NCBI RefSeq assembly: GCF_004345615.1
Contig: NZ_SLWK01000004.1
Coordinates: 186,001-250,000 of the forward strand
Reading direction: 5' to 3'
DNA length: 64,000 nucleotides
DNA from: Natronoflexus pectinivorans
GTDB lineage: Bacteria > Bacteroidota > Bacteroidia > Bacteroidales > Marinilabiliaceae
Shown piece after piece: positions 9,200 to 22,706 of the stretch. Within the stretch, counting starts at the first letter, position 1; each line of letters opens with the position of its first letter. Under the pieces are notes generated by a model. The model saw nothing but the letters and a program-made list of their open reading frames with translations. It was not told the DNA's origin and ran no database searches. The position numbers were made by a program, and so were the translations under genes.

Positions 9200-10360
9200 T
9201 TATTTATCAAAAATTGACAAATCCCATTCATCGTACCACTCTATAATGGGGCGATCGTTTTTAAAAACAATAGGTAACCAAACGTATCGACCATCAATAG
9301 GGTTACGTGGCCTCCAGCGATCACCCATATATATAAACGCTCCCTCTTTGCCCTGAACAGGCAATACAAATGTACTTTGAGATTCAAAAGTAATTTCTGC
9401 TCCCGCCCCCACACAGGGGTTACCTAAAGCGGTCCATGGACCAAAGACATCCTCTGCGACAAAAGATCGTGCTGCGTTGGGTTCCCAACCAGTACATCCT
9501 GAAGCTATCATATAATACAAACCATTGTGTTTAAAAACCGCTGGTGCTTCATTATGTCCAACAGGGAAAATTCGTGTATACCTTCCGGTATGCGACAGGA
9601 AATCTTCTGATAACTCAGCGATATGCAACGTAAGATTTTCTTCGGATGAGAAGATATGATATGCAGTTCCATCGTCATCCAGAAAGAGTGTCATATCTCT
9701 GGCCATTTGTCCGCCTTCAAAATCTCTGCGAATAAATAGCCCTTTATGCACAGCCTCTTCCCAATCCGGTGTCCACCATTCATAATCGTCAATGGTTTCA
9801 GTCAATTCTTTAAATTCTTGTTCAAAATTCATGGGCCAATGACCAGCGTTTGGCCTTAATGATTCAATAAATACATAAGGTCCGGTAACATGATCAGCTA
9901 CAGCCACAGCAGTGCGAGCAGCACTATAGCCCTGCCCCTTTAACTCCAAGTGAAACCACATTACAAATTTCCCGGTTTTCTTATTATACAAAACCTTGGG
10001 ACGTTCAATAACTGAACCACGCTCAATGTCGTGACCTACAACATCTACCACTTCCAATGCTGTACCTTCATTTTTCCAGTTATATAAGTCAGTTGAAGAG
10101 TATACCTGCACGCCAACCAACGCAGTGTTCCCACCTCGACCAGCAGTTTTAAACTCACCAAACCAATAGTATACCCCCTCATGAAATAAAATTCCGCCCC
10201 CATGAGCATTAATATGAACACTATCGGTATCAAACCATAGTTCTCCGGGGATAAAGCTGCTATAATACCCTTTTTCTGAACTGTGACTACATGCCACCAA
10301 CAGACTGATTAATAATAAAAAGCTGAGTTTCTTTAAACTTAAGTAAATTGAATTATTCAT
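9200..10360 (-). CDS. GH43 lipoprotein of the exo-beta-1,3-galactanase-like clade (GH43_24/34 type)
   Basis: A 386-residue lipoprotein (lipobox LLVAC) with a five-bladed propeller. It has the phrase HINAHGGGILFHEGVYYWFGE (about residues 50-70) in place of the usual blade-1 Asp, a conserved Asp in ARDMTLFLDDDG, the probable acid Glu in HNEAPAVFKHNG, and the distal phrases SQSTFVLP and MGDRWRP...RYVWLPI. These fit the GH43_24/GH43_34 group, which includes exo-beta-1,3-galactanases acting on type II arabinogalactan. In that group the canonical base is missing and a Gln has been proposed to help; the Gln in SQSTFV is a candidate. It lies at the end of a minus-strand series of GH43 and GH105 genes. 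Galactanase activity is an inference from clade motifs. Confidence 0.85.
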   Translation of the reverse strand: MNNSIYLSLKKLSFLLLISLLVACSHSSEKGYYSSFIPGELWFDTDSVHINAHGGGILFHEGVYYWFGEFKTAGRGGNTALVGVQVYSSTDLYNWKNEGTALEVVDVVGHDIERGSVIERPKVLYNKKTGKFVMWFHLELKGQGYSAARTAVAVADHVTGPYVFIESLRPNAGHWPMNFEQEFKELTETIDDYEWWTPDWEEAVHKGLFIRRDFEGGQMARDMTLFLDDDGTAYHIFSSEENLTLHIAELSEDFLSHTGRYTRIFPVGHNEAPAVFKHNGLYYMIASGCTGWEPNAARSFVAEDVFGPWTALGNPCVGAGAEITFESQSTFVLPVQGKEGAFIYMGDRWRPRNPIDGRYVWLPIVFKNDRPIIEWYDEWDLSIFDK

Positions 10361-10510
10361 ATTTTAATATTTTAAAAAGCATACAACCCTATTTAAGATA
10401 ATCCTGACCCCCGATGTTCACTTGGAATATCATCAAAGAAATACAAGAAACCAAAATTCTATTGGCACAAATTCTGCTTTTAATACAACAAATCAATTAG
10501 ATGGTAAAAA

Positions 10511-10547
10511 TAAAACTGCCGGAACACCGGAGGTGCCGACAGTTTTA
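10511..10547 (-). terminator. Terminator after the double-GH43 gene
   Basis: An imperfect stem around 10511-10547 (TAAAACTG...CAGTTTTA plus inner GTGCCG/CGG pairing), with a run of A on its left side giving a U-tract on the minus-strand transcript. It sits downstream of the gene ending at 10605. Confidence 0.65.
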
Positions 10548-10604
10548 AACACAAACCACACCTTACAACTTCATGTCAGGTTACAAGAAATTTGAACACA
10601 ATTA

Positions 10605-12776
10605 CTAAAGACTTACAGGATCTATACCTTCCAAAGTAGGCTGAACCCGGATGATATAGCCGTTTTCGTCAAAAGTCATCCGATCTATACAAGTTTCTCT
10701 ATGAAATCCAGCATTTCCTCCCATGGTTATACCTTCCGGGCGGGTAAAACGGTGGTATATAATATACCACTCATCTCTTCCAGGAATCTGTATCACACAA
10801 TTATGGCCTGTACCATAAATGCCTTTTGAGGGATCTTTAGCAATTACCAGGTTATTTTCAGGAATGTAAAACTCTCCCATAGGTGAATCAGACATGGCAT
10901 AACGAACCCTGTAATCTTCACTTCTAGTATCATTTTCAGACCATAAGAAATAATATTTTCCATTGCGATAGAAAACTTCGATACCTTCTCTGAATGTTCC
11001 ACAGACAGGAGTCATCACTTTAACAGTAGATTTATCTATGGAGATCATATCTTCGTTCAATTTGGCACCGGCCAGATATCCATTTCCCCAATAGAGATAG
11101 TCATTCCCAGAAACCGGATCGGTAAATACATCCGGATCAATTTCTTGGCCACCTCTTACCCTATCTGGTTTCCAATCAATTAATGGCTCACCAATATCTT
11201 CAAATCTACCTGCAGGATGATCAGAAACTGCTACGCCAATTTTTTGAGCTGCGGTAAAATAGTAGAAATATTTATAAGTATCTCCCATCTTTTTCTCAAT
11301 CATCGCAGGAGCCCATGCGTTACGAGGCCCCCAAGGTACATCCTCAACAAGATCAAGAATCACACCTTCATCGATCCAGTTTACAAGATCGGTTGATGAA
11401 AATGCTTTAAAATAATTCCCTGACCATCCATGGTATCCATCGCTTGTGGGATATAGATAAAACTTTTGATGTTTTTCAGACCAAATGATTTCAGGATCGG
11501 CATAATATCCGGTTAAAACCGGATTGTTATCTACTTTAACAGTAACATTGAACTTTTTATCGGTTAACCCTTTAACCGAAACAGTGTACTCAACAGGTCC
11601 CTGGCTGAAGTCCTGTGGACCTGTAGGACGAATTCTTGCATCGAAAAATGATTCAAAAACGGGTTCAAAGGACGACAAATCTGTACCATATTTAACTGGA
11701 ACATAAATTGTTCCATTATCTCTATGAATGACAACATTATTGGTTTTAACGTTTTCACCAGTTACAGAAGCGATACCTAAGTCGCCAGCAGTTCCCCATT
11801 TATTAATAAGAGATTCTAACTCTCTTTGGGTAATTGGAATCACTGTTCCATGGCGCGGACGAAAATTCATTGAAATCTCATCATCAATAACTGTGAAATT
11901 CTTTAAATCCGTACTTTGAGTAAACTGATACTCTCCACGGATATAAACGTCATACATCAAGATGTATGTATCACTGTCAATGAGTTTAAAAACACAAGAG
12001 CCTTCTACTGCTTCATTAGTTTGCTGCAAATACTCATCGTGCATCACATACCCTTCTGTTAATCTATCTGAAACAGCTTTCTTTATCCCATTTCCATGAC
12101 CTTCGGTTTTAAAAAACAGATGATATTGACCATCTTTTTTCACGATATCGCCATCAATACAGGATCTGTTTTCGGGATGAAAGAACAATTGTTTTGGCTC
12201 TGTTTCAAGACTTGTAAAATCCTCGTTTGCGTACGCGTAATAGATTATATCATAACCTCCAGGTTGCAACATGGAGAAATAAACCATGATTTTACCTTCC
12301 TCCTCGTCAAAATAGGACTGCGGAGCCCAGACTCTTCGTACATCATGGAAATTTGGGAATAATTCAGAAACATTAACAACTGAATGCGTCCAGTTTATTA
12401 AGTCATCTGATTTGAGAAAAACCATGGCCTGATTATTTGACCATCCGTCATTTGAAACAAATAAATCGGTAACTACCATATAGAATTTACCATCGGGAGC
12501 ACGTAAAATGTGCGGATCACGAACACCACCTCGAGAACTTATTGTATCGGCAGCAATTACGGGACGGTTATTATTTAATGCTACATAGTTAAATCCATCC
12601 GGACTTACAGCATAAAAAATTGCTTCTTCACCAGGTCCGTTACCTATAAAATAAGCAAACAAATATGCCGTATATTTATCTTTATCTGAACAGGAAGCAT
12701 TCAGCAATGTAAGAATAACCAAGCAACCATAAAGAATTGGTTTAAAAACAGAATAGACAGAATTCATTTGTTTCAT
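10605..12776 (-). CDS. Two-domain GH43-GH43 lipoprotein
   Basis: A 723-residue protein with two complete propeller domains in tandem, roughly 32-335 and 420-715. The lipobox is LLNASC with Cys29. Domain 1 has base Asp in GGVRDPHIL, modulator Asp in SCIDGDIVKKDG and acid Glu in AVEGSCVF. Domain 2 has base Asp in YYADPEIIW, modulator Asp in EIDPDVFTD and acid Glu in FREGIEVFY. Both triads therefore look intact. Between them a beta-rich linker (about 340-415, ending VKVDNNPVLTGYY) resembles an Ig-like spacer. Domain 1 opens with LFAYFIGNG, the same family signature as the single-domain enzyme at 22707. The tandem arrangement suggests two linkages cleaved in one branched side chain (inference). 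Both domains might have the same specificity instead. Confidence 0.88.
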   Translation of the reverse strand: MKQMNSVYSVFKPILYGCLVILTLLNASCSDKDKYTAYLFAYFIGNGPGEEAIFYAVSPDGFNYVALNNNRPVIAADTISSRGGVRDPHILRAPDGKFYMVVTDLFVSNDGWSNNQAMVFLKSDDLINWTHSVVNVSELFPNFHDVRRVWAPQSYFDEEEGKIMVYFSMLQPGGYDIIYYAYANEDFTSLETEPKQLFFHPENRSCIDGDIVKKDGQYHLFFKTEGHGNGIKKAVSDRLTEGYVMHDEYLQQTNEAVEGSCVFKLIDSDTYILMYDVYIRGEYQFTQSTDLKNFTVIDDEISMNFRPRHGTVIPITQRELESLINKWGTAGDLGIASVTGENVKTNNVVIHRDNGTIYVPVKYGTDLSSFEPVFESFFDARIRPTGPQDFSQGPVEYTVSVKGLTDKKFNVTVKVDNNPVLTGYYADPEIIWSEKHQKFYLYPTSDGYHGWSGNYFKAFSSTDLVNWIDEGVILDLVEDVPWGPRNAWAPAMIEKKMGDTYKYFYYFTAAQKIGVAVSDHPAGRFEDIGEPLIDWKPDRVRGGQEIDPDVFTDPVSGNDYLYWGNGYLAGAKLNEDMISIDKSTVKVMTPVCGTFREGIEVFYRNGKYYFLWSENDTRSEDYRVRYAMSDSPMGEFYIPENNLVIAKDPSKGIYGTGHNCVIQIPGRDEWYIIYHRFTRPEGITMGGNAGFHRETCIDRMTFDENGYIIRVQPTLEGIDPVSL

Positions 12777-13015
12777 ATTATAATTAGTTTTTAATTTAAT
12801 TTCTCATGAAAATCAATATCCCAAAAATAGACCTACAATTCGAAAGTATTTTTCACAAAAATTAAAAAGACTATAACAAACTCGTACATTGTTGTATTTG
12901 ACAAATGAAACCTTCAAAAGTGATGGCTTTTAGCCTTTACCAAATATAGGATTTCGCTCAAATGCAAACAGCTATGATGTCAGATTATATTGACAACTCT
13001 GCTATATATGATTCA

Positions 13016-13048
13016 AAAAAAAATGCTGCTTTTATTAGCAGCATTTTC
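13016..13048 (-). terminator. Terminator after GH105
   Basis: AAAATGCTGCT (13020-13030) pairs with AGCAGCATTTT (13037-13047) around a 6-nt loop. The A-run on the left gives a U-tract in the minus-strand transcript of the GH105 gene ending at 13076. Confidence 0.85.
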
Positions 13049-13075
13049 CAATTCTATTAAAGTAGAGTTTTAGAT

Positions 13076-14212
13076 CTATTTTGAAACCATCCGATACATT
13101 TCAGAAGCAGCTAATAAATATGCACCAACCCCGAAATTTGCAGTAGAATTTGCATCAACCACCTGACCAGGAATGGCTCTTTCTCCAATGGGTTGAATAT
13201 AGCCTACCTTACCGTTATCATGTAAAGCAACACCAGATAAATACTCCCATGCTGTTAATGCTACAGGCAAATATGTATCTCTGTCTAAATATCCATTATT
13301 AATGCCCCACAGATACCCATAGGTAAAAAACGCTGTTCCACTGGTTTCATAACCTGGAGCATGTTCCGGATCCAAAAGACTTCGGGTCCAATATCCACCT
13401 TCTTGCTGAGCCATGGCTAATGCAGAAGCCATCTGCCGAAATACTGACTCGAAATGAGCACGATGCTCATAATCTGAAGGAAGATCAGCCAAAATTTTTG
13501 CTAATCCGGCGAAAACCCATCCATTTCCTCTCGACCAAAAATCTTTTAATTCATTCACACTTTTGTGTTCTGGATAAACATATTTTGCATCCCTATAGAA
13601 CAAACCGTCTGCATAATCAAACATCAACTCTTCAGCGTACTTATAATAATCCCACAAACGCTCCAAATATAATTCATTACCGGTAATATGATAAAGCTTC
13701 GTCATAACAGGCATTACCATGTAAAGTCCATCTGCCCACCACCAATAGTCTACAGAATCGGTTTGCATTTGATACTCCATAACCTCAATGGCCCGTTCAA
13801 TTTTATATCTATTCCCGGTGATGTTATACAAATCGATATACGTTTGAAAGCATATTTGCCAATCGCCGAATAAAACATAGTCATCAGTTTCACCATATCC
13901 ATATCGCCATGTGGCACGATCGTCGGATTTTGCTCCTTTCCATTCGTTCATTTCTCCCCACAACATTGAGTAATCAAAATACTCTTGTTTGCCGGTTACA
14001 AAATACGCTTCCATGTTCCCGGTATGGTAAGCAGCATGTTCCCAGAAAGACCAACCCGGAACAGGGTGTTTTTCCTGCCAATAGTTGTTTACCCTGGTAA
14101 TAATTTCAAAAACGCCATCAGAGTCGGGTAAATTATACTTTTCAGAATTACATGAAACAAGAAATGAAATTACCATTAGAACAACGGAAAAAGATTTTAG
14201 ATTTCTTATCAT
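13076..14212 (-). CDS. GH105 unsaturated rhamnogalacturonyl/glucuronyl hydrolase (YteR-like)
   Basis: A 378-residue (alpha/alpha)6-barrel protein with a lipoprotein signal (lipobox FLVSC, Cys21). Diagnostic phrases are the catalytic-Asp segment WWWADGLYMVMPVMTKLY (about residues 157-174), SRGNGWVFAGLAKIL (about 227-241) and ETSGTAFFTYGYLWGI near 288. Enzymes of this family hydrate the delta-4,5-unsaturated uronic acid that lyases leave at the non-reducing end of pectic or arabinogalactan fragments. No polysaccharide lyase is seen in the window, so the lyase product would come from elsewhere. The gene lies between the regulator at 14372 and the double GH43, all on the minus strand, so it probably belongs to the same induced set. 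GH88 is a more distant alternative. Confidence 0.88.
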   Translation of the reverse strand: MIRNLKSFSVVLMVISFLVSCNSEKYNLPDSDGVFEIITRVNNYWQEKHPVPGWSFWEHAAYHTGNMEAYFVTGKQEYFDYSMLWGEMNEWKGAKSDDRATWRYGYGETDDYVLFGDWQICFQTYIDLYNITGNRYKIERAIEVMEYQMQTDSVDYWWWADGLYMVMPVMTKLYHITGNELYLERLWDYYKYAEELMFDYADGLFYRDAKYVYPEHKSVNELKDFWSRGNGWVFAGLAKILADLPSDYEHRAHFESVFRQMASALAMAQQEGGYWTRSLLDPEHAPGYETSGTAFFTYGYLWGINNGYLDRDTYLPVALTAWEYLSGVALHDNGKVGYIQPIGERAIPGQVVDANSTANFGVGAYLLAASEMYRMVSK

Positions 14213-14371
14213 AACAATTTGAATTAATAATTAATATATACTGCTTAATAGTTCAACAATTTTTCTCAAACATATGGTACATGAGCACCAATAATCATCC
14301 TCAACAAATCTTAATAATTCTGATGTTACCTCCCATCAAAAAGTTAATTCCAATATCACGGAACTAAAAAA

Positions 14372-17300
14372 CTATTCATCTATTGATTGATCTTCCAACT
14401 CATCATTTTCTTTTTCAATATATTCTGAAGGGGTACATCCAAAAAAATCTCTAAAACAACGTGAAAAATACGAGGGGCTCGAGAACCCCACCATATAGAT
14501 GATCTCTGAAATATTTCTTTTACGTTGAATAAGCAATTGAGCTGCTGTTTTTAAACGGTGAATACGAATAAACTCTTTGGCTGTGTAACCTGTAAGCGCT
14601 TTTATCTTTCGATAAGTTTGGTTTGGAGTTAATCGTAGCTTTTCACTCAATTTCTCAACATCAAAACTGGGATTATCTAACTGTTCATCAACGGCAGCAA
14701 CAGCATTTTTGAGGAATTCCTCATCCAGAGAGGACAAGCTTTCAACATCTGGTTCCAAAATAGCATCAGTTCTAAACCTGTTTTGCAGAGTACTGATGTT
14801 TTCAAGGATATTTAATAATTTCAGACGCAAGGACTCCATATTGAAAGGCTTGAAAATATAATCCACAGCTCCGAGTCTCAGACCCTGTATTTCGTCCTCT
14901 TGCATTGTTTTAGCAGTTAAAAAAACTACCGGAATATGAGATGTATTTATATCATCCCGCAATTCCCGGCACATCTCAAATCCATCCATTTCAGGCATCA
15001 TGATATCTGAAACGATGATGTCAGGATTGTTCTTTTTGGCTAGTTCCAGGCCTTGCTTACCATCAATGGTACTAATCACATTGAAGAACTCTTGTAGTCC
15101 ATCACAAATAAAAGTATTAAGATCTTCATCATCCTCCACGACCAACGCTACAGGTTTATTCTTAGATATAGATTTGGACTTCTTTACTGACAGATCCTCA
15201 CCTCTGTTTTTTCCTTCGGTTTGGATATTGATACCAGACTCAACAAAAGCATCATCCGAAACATTCATTTCTGTGCTTTTTTGAATAACATCCCGGAGAA
15301 ACTCAGGAGTAGTGCCTAAATCGGTAGGAATTGTCACACGGAAACAACTACCTTTTCCCGGTTCGCTTATTACATCAATTTTTCCTTGATGTAAATCCAC
15401 AAATGCTTTAGCAAGATACAAACCAATTCCTCCAGTGCTTTTTGATCTTTTTTCATCAACCTGAAAAAAGCGTTCAAAAATCTGATTTTTATTTACATCA
15501 GCAATTCCAATCCCATCATCAATCACCTCTATAAACAAACGTTCTATTTGACCTCTATCATCCTTCTCAATTCCGGCGTTGAGGCTTATACGCCCATTAT
15601 TCTCGGTAAATTTAACCGCATTGGACAATAAATTAAATAGCACTTTTTCAAATTTGTCTCTATCAACCCAAGCAATAATCTCCGCAGGCGAGTAATTTAC
15701 CTCCAAATAAATCTTTTTTGCCTCTGCCAAAGGCAAAAAAGAGTCGTAAAGATCGTCAAGGATTGGAGTAATATTCTCTTTTTGAAGAAATAGCTCCATC
15801 TTCCCCCGATCAACCTTTCTGAATTCCATTAGCTGATTTACAAGACGCAATAATCTCTGGGTATTTCGATGAACCAATTTAAGTGATTTTTCAATATCTG
15901 CGGACACTTTACTTTTTGACAAAATCTCCTCAATAGGCCCAAGAATTAGGGTTAATGGAGTTCTGAACTCATGTGTTATATTTGTGAAAAACCTAACTTT
16001 AAGATCGTATAGTTCCTGCTCTTTCTCTCTTTGAATTTTTTCAAGAAACAGATTACTTTTTTCCTTTACTTGAATAATTGAGTATTTCTGGAAAAAATAG
16101 AGAAGAATCAAAATGATAAAAATATAGACACTAAAGGCCCAGGTGGTTTTCCACCAGGGGGGAGTAATTGTGATGTTTAATATTGCGGGTTCATCAGCCC
16201 ATACACCATCACTATTGGCAGCGAGTACTTTTAAAACATATTCTCCATCGGGAATATTAGTATAAGTGGCTGTATTTCTTTCTCCCACCAAGTTCCAATC
16301 ATCGTCAAACCCTTCAAGTATGTAGGCATATGTATTTCGTTGAGGATCCATATAATCCATTGCAGAAAACACAAAAGTTAGAACACGATCAGAATACGAA
16401 AGGCGTAAATCATTCATGTAGGGAACGCTTTTAATAAATCTACGTTCTCCATTCGTAACCATATTCGATATACTTGTATTAAAAATCTGAATATCAGTAA
16501 ATGTCACCTCTGGTGGCATAGACAAAAAGTGCAAACTTTCAGGATAAAAAGTAATAAAACCGTATCCTCCTCCTATTATGATCTCTCCATCATAAGTTCT
16601 GAACGCACTGTTACGCTCTACTCCCACACGTTGATATTCTCTCATTTGAAAATAATCAATTACGGCTTCATCAATCACGGAAAACTTAACCATTCCTTCA
16701 TAAAGTCCAAGCCATAAATTCCCTTCATTATCCAAAAACAAATTAGTTATCAGGTCACTGCTCACAAACCTCTGAGCAGGGAAGCGTTTAAAATTTATTA
16801 CTTCTGTTCCATCAGACAGAACATTTACTACTTTTTTATTAAGTCCTGAATTAGTTGCAATCCACAAATTACCTAACGAATCCTCTAATAAAACATTAAT
16901 TATATTATCGTTAATTGTTGATGCATCGCCACGCACAGAGTAGAAATTAATAAAATCTTCAGTTTCCGGATCAAACCGATTTAATCCGCGTTGTGTGGCA
17001 ATCCAAACGAATCCGTTTTTATCTTCAATAATATCTCTAATGTTATTATCAGATAACCCGGAATTGTATGTTTGGTAGTTTCTAATTTCGGAAATTGTAT
17101 TATTCTCGATGGTTAACCGAGCGAAACCTGTTTGCAATGTTCCAATCCAAAATTCGCCAGGATATTTTTTTGATGCTGTAATTATGTCAACTTTGTTACC
17201 AGGAAGTGCTATATTAGTTTGATTGTTGACAAACTGAAACCTCGAATTAGGGAATCGATCTAATTCATTTTTTGAGAAAAACAACAATCCGGCATCGTCA

Positions 17301-18586
17301 GTACCAACTAACAAACCTTGATCAAAACATTCTAATGCCAAGACTGAATTTGACTCAAAAAAATTACCATTATAATGATAGCTAAGGTTTTCGAAAGAAG
17401 ATATAAGCTGGAAGGACTCTGCAGGTTTTCTAAATTTTTTTAAACTTCGAGATGTTCCAACCCATAGATTTCCTATGCTATCTCCTGCGATGGAGCGAAC
17501 TGCATTTTCTATGGCTCTTCCATCTTGAATTTCGGTGGTACTATAACGCGTTATTCCCGAAGTTTTAAGAACGTTAGCTCTATCAATAAGGGCACCACTC
17601 ACCCATAATATGCCGGATCGGTCAACAAAAAGAGCAGAAATATTATTACCTGAAAGGCTGTAACGATTGTTCAAATCATGTTCAAAATTATGGAAAAATG
17701 CTTCTTGAGGTGATCTTGTCTGTTGCTCCTCCTCTAATAAAATCAAGCCGGCATCCCACGTTCCAATCCATAGATTACCATAATCATCATAATGAAGTCG
17801 ATAAACTTCATTGGAACTCATACTCCCATCTCCTTCTCTAACCTGATAGTGCTGAAATGAAAATGCTCTGGTTAAACTCTCTCTTGACATTTTTGACACG
17901 CCACCTCCCCAGAAGCCTATCCAGAGCGCACCATCATTGGAGATGGCTAAGCTGGTTAACACGGAATGTATTATTGAAGTAGAAGGAGCATCAGTATTAG
18001 TGGTGTACCTAAGATATGTTTCTGAATCTCTGTCAAATAACACCAGACCTTGATACGTGGCAATCCAGAAATCATTATGCTCATCTTCAATGATATCACT
18101 AATAACATTATGTTCAAGAAAAGTGTCACGCTGACCTGTTTCAGGGTTTAATCTAACCAAACCTTCATCCCAGGTTCCAACCCATATATCGCCTCTGGAA
18201 TCCTGATATATTGAAAGAATTCTGCTTTCAAAATCATAAATATCAATATTACCTGTCTCAGGGTTTAATCGATTCAGACCACTCGAAGTACCAATCCAAA
18301 TATTTCCCTGATCATCTTCACAGAGTGATACAATTTCCCGGTTACTAATTACACCGTGTTCCTCAATTCCTGAAGTATAAACAACCGTATTATAACCATC
18401 GAAACGGGTAAGTCCATTCCAGGTTCCAATCCAAATAAAACCTTTTCGATCCTGAATAATGGTATTGGCTTTACTACTGGAGAAACCATCTTCAATAGAA
18501 TAAGAGTCAAAATCTAGTATCTTATTTGGGAAAAGGTGTTGGAGAAATAGAAAAATCAAAAATAATGAAATACAACCACGTTTCAT
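14372..18586 (-). CDS. Hybrid two-component system regulator (HTCS)
   Basis: A 1,404-residue one-protein signalling chain. Order: signal peptide (about 1-20); two-component-regulator propeller repeats with many W-I-G/A-T motifs (about 25-720), forming two seven-bladed periplasmic propellers; Y_Y_Y domain (about 735-800); transmembrane helix (about 812-832, SVYIFIILILLYFF); HisKA with phospho-acceptor His872 in THEFRTPL; HATPase (NLLSNAVKF, GGIGLYLAKAF); receiver with Asp1194 in SDIMMPEMDG; and an AraC-type HTH at the C-terminus (about 1290-1395). HTCS proteins bind an oligosaccharide between the propellers and activate the neighbouring polysaccharide utilisation genes. Its likely targets are the genes from 2435 to 25472, by position only. 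Confidence 0.95.
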   Translation of the reverse strand: MKRGCISLFLIFLFLQHLFPNKILDFDSYSIEDGFSSSKANTIIQDRKGFIWIGTWNGLTRFDGYNTVVYTSGIEEHGVISNREIVSLCEDDQGNIWIGTSSGLNRLNPETGNIDIYDFESRILSIYQDSRGDIWVGTWDEGLVRLNPETGQRDTFLEHNVISDIIEDEHNDFWIATYQGLVLFDRDSETYLRYTTNTDAPSTSIIHSVLTSLAISNDGALWIGFWGGGVSKMSRESLTRAFSFQHYQVREGDGSMSSNEVYRLHYDDYGNLWIGTWDAGLILLEEEQQTRSPQEAFFHNFEHDLNNRYSLSGNNISALFVDRSGILWVSGALIDRANVLKTSGITRYSTTEIQDGRAIENAVRSIAGDSIGNLWVGTSRSLKKFRKPAESFQLISSFENLSYHYNGNFFESNSVLALECFDQGLLVGTDDAGLLFFSKNELDRFPNSRFQFVNNQTNIALPGNKVDIITASKKYPGEFWIGTLQTGFARLTIENNTISEIRNYQTYNSGLSDNNIRDIIEDKNGFVWIATQRGLNRFDPETEDFINFYSVRGDASTINDNIINVLLEDSLGNLWIATNSGLNKKVVNVLSDGTEVINFKRFPAQRFVSSDLITNLFLDNEGNLWLGLYEGMVKFSVIDEAVIDYFQMREYQRVGVERNSAFRTYDGEIIIGGGYGFITFYPESLHFLSMPPEVTFTDIQIFNTSISNMVTNGERRFIKSVPYMNDLRLSYSDRVLTFVFSAMDYMDPQRNTYAYILEGFDDDWNLVGERNTATYTNIPDGEYVLKVLAANSDGVWADEPAILNITITPPWWKTTWAFSVYIFIILILLYFFQKYSIIQVKEKSNLFLEKIQREKEQELYDLKVRFFTNITHEFRTPLTLILGPIEEILSKSKVSADIEKSLKLVHRNTQRLLRLVNQLMEFRKVDRGKMELFLQKENITPILDDLYDSFLPLAEAKKIYLEVNYSPAEIIAWVDRDKFEKVLFNLLSNAVKFTENNGRISLNAGIEKDDRGQIERLFIEVIDDGIGIADVNKNQIFERFFQVDEKRSKSTGGIGLYLAKAFVDLHQGKIDVISEPGKGSCFRVTIPTDLGTTPEFLRDVIQKSTEMNVSDDAFVESGINIQTEGKNRGEDLSVKKSKSISKNKPVALVVEDDEDLNTFICDGLQEFFNVISTIDGKQGLELAKKNNPDIIVSDIMMPEMDGFEMCRELRDDINTSHIPVVFLTAKTMQEDEIQGLRLGAVDYIFKPFNMESLRLKLLNILENISTLQNRFRTDAILEPDVESLSSLDEEFLKNAVAAVDEQLDNPSFDVEKLSEKLRLTPNQTYRKIKALTGYTAKEFIRIHRLKTAAQLLIQRKRNISEIIYMVGFSSPSYFSRCFRDFFGCTPSEYIEKENDELEDQSIDE

Positions 18587-18894
18587 AGCAAGAATAATTA
18601 GTACTAACCTATACGATTTTGTGTTTAAACATCCAAAACACCATCCATCAATTTACCATTGTCTTTTAAAATAAATTAAACAATAAAGATATAAAAACTA
18701 ATATCACGTGATTATTCTGTTTATACAAGTTCATTTAGATTTTAAATGATAGTTTTATAGATAATACAAAATCAACTAATTAAATTAATCGCAATCAAAA
18801 AAGAAAGTACTGTACCACAATTTCAAACAAAGACTTTTGCTTAAAAAAGCAAAAGTCTTTGTCTTTCTATTTTAAAAAACCAAAATCCATTATA
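18587..18894. other. Intergenic: GH2 terminator and HTCS promoter region
   Basis: Both flanking genes are on the minus strand. The terminator at 18828-18861 closes the GH2 gene; the rest is AT-rich leader of the HTCS gene with no clear promoter seen. Confidence 0.6.
18828..18861 (-). terminator. Terminator after GH2
   Basis: A perfect 15-bp stem (18828-18842 with 18847-18861) with a 4-nt A loop and A-rich left flank, downstream of the minus-strand GH2 gene ending at 18895. Confidence 0.85.
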
Positions 18895-22706
<3,812 letters not shown>

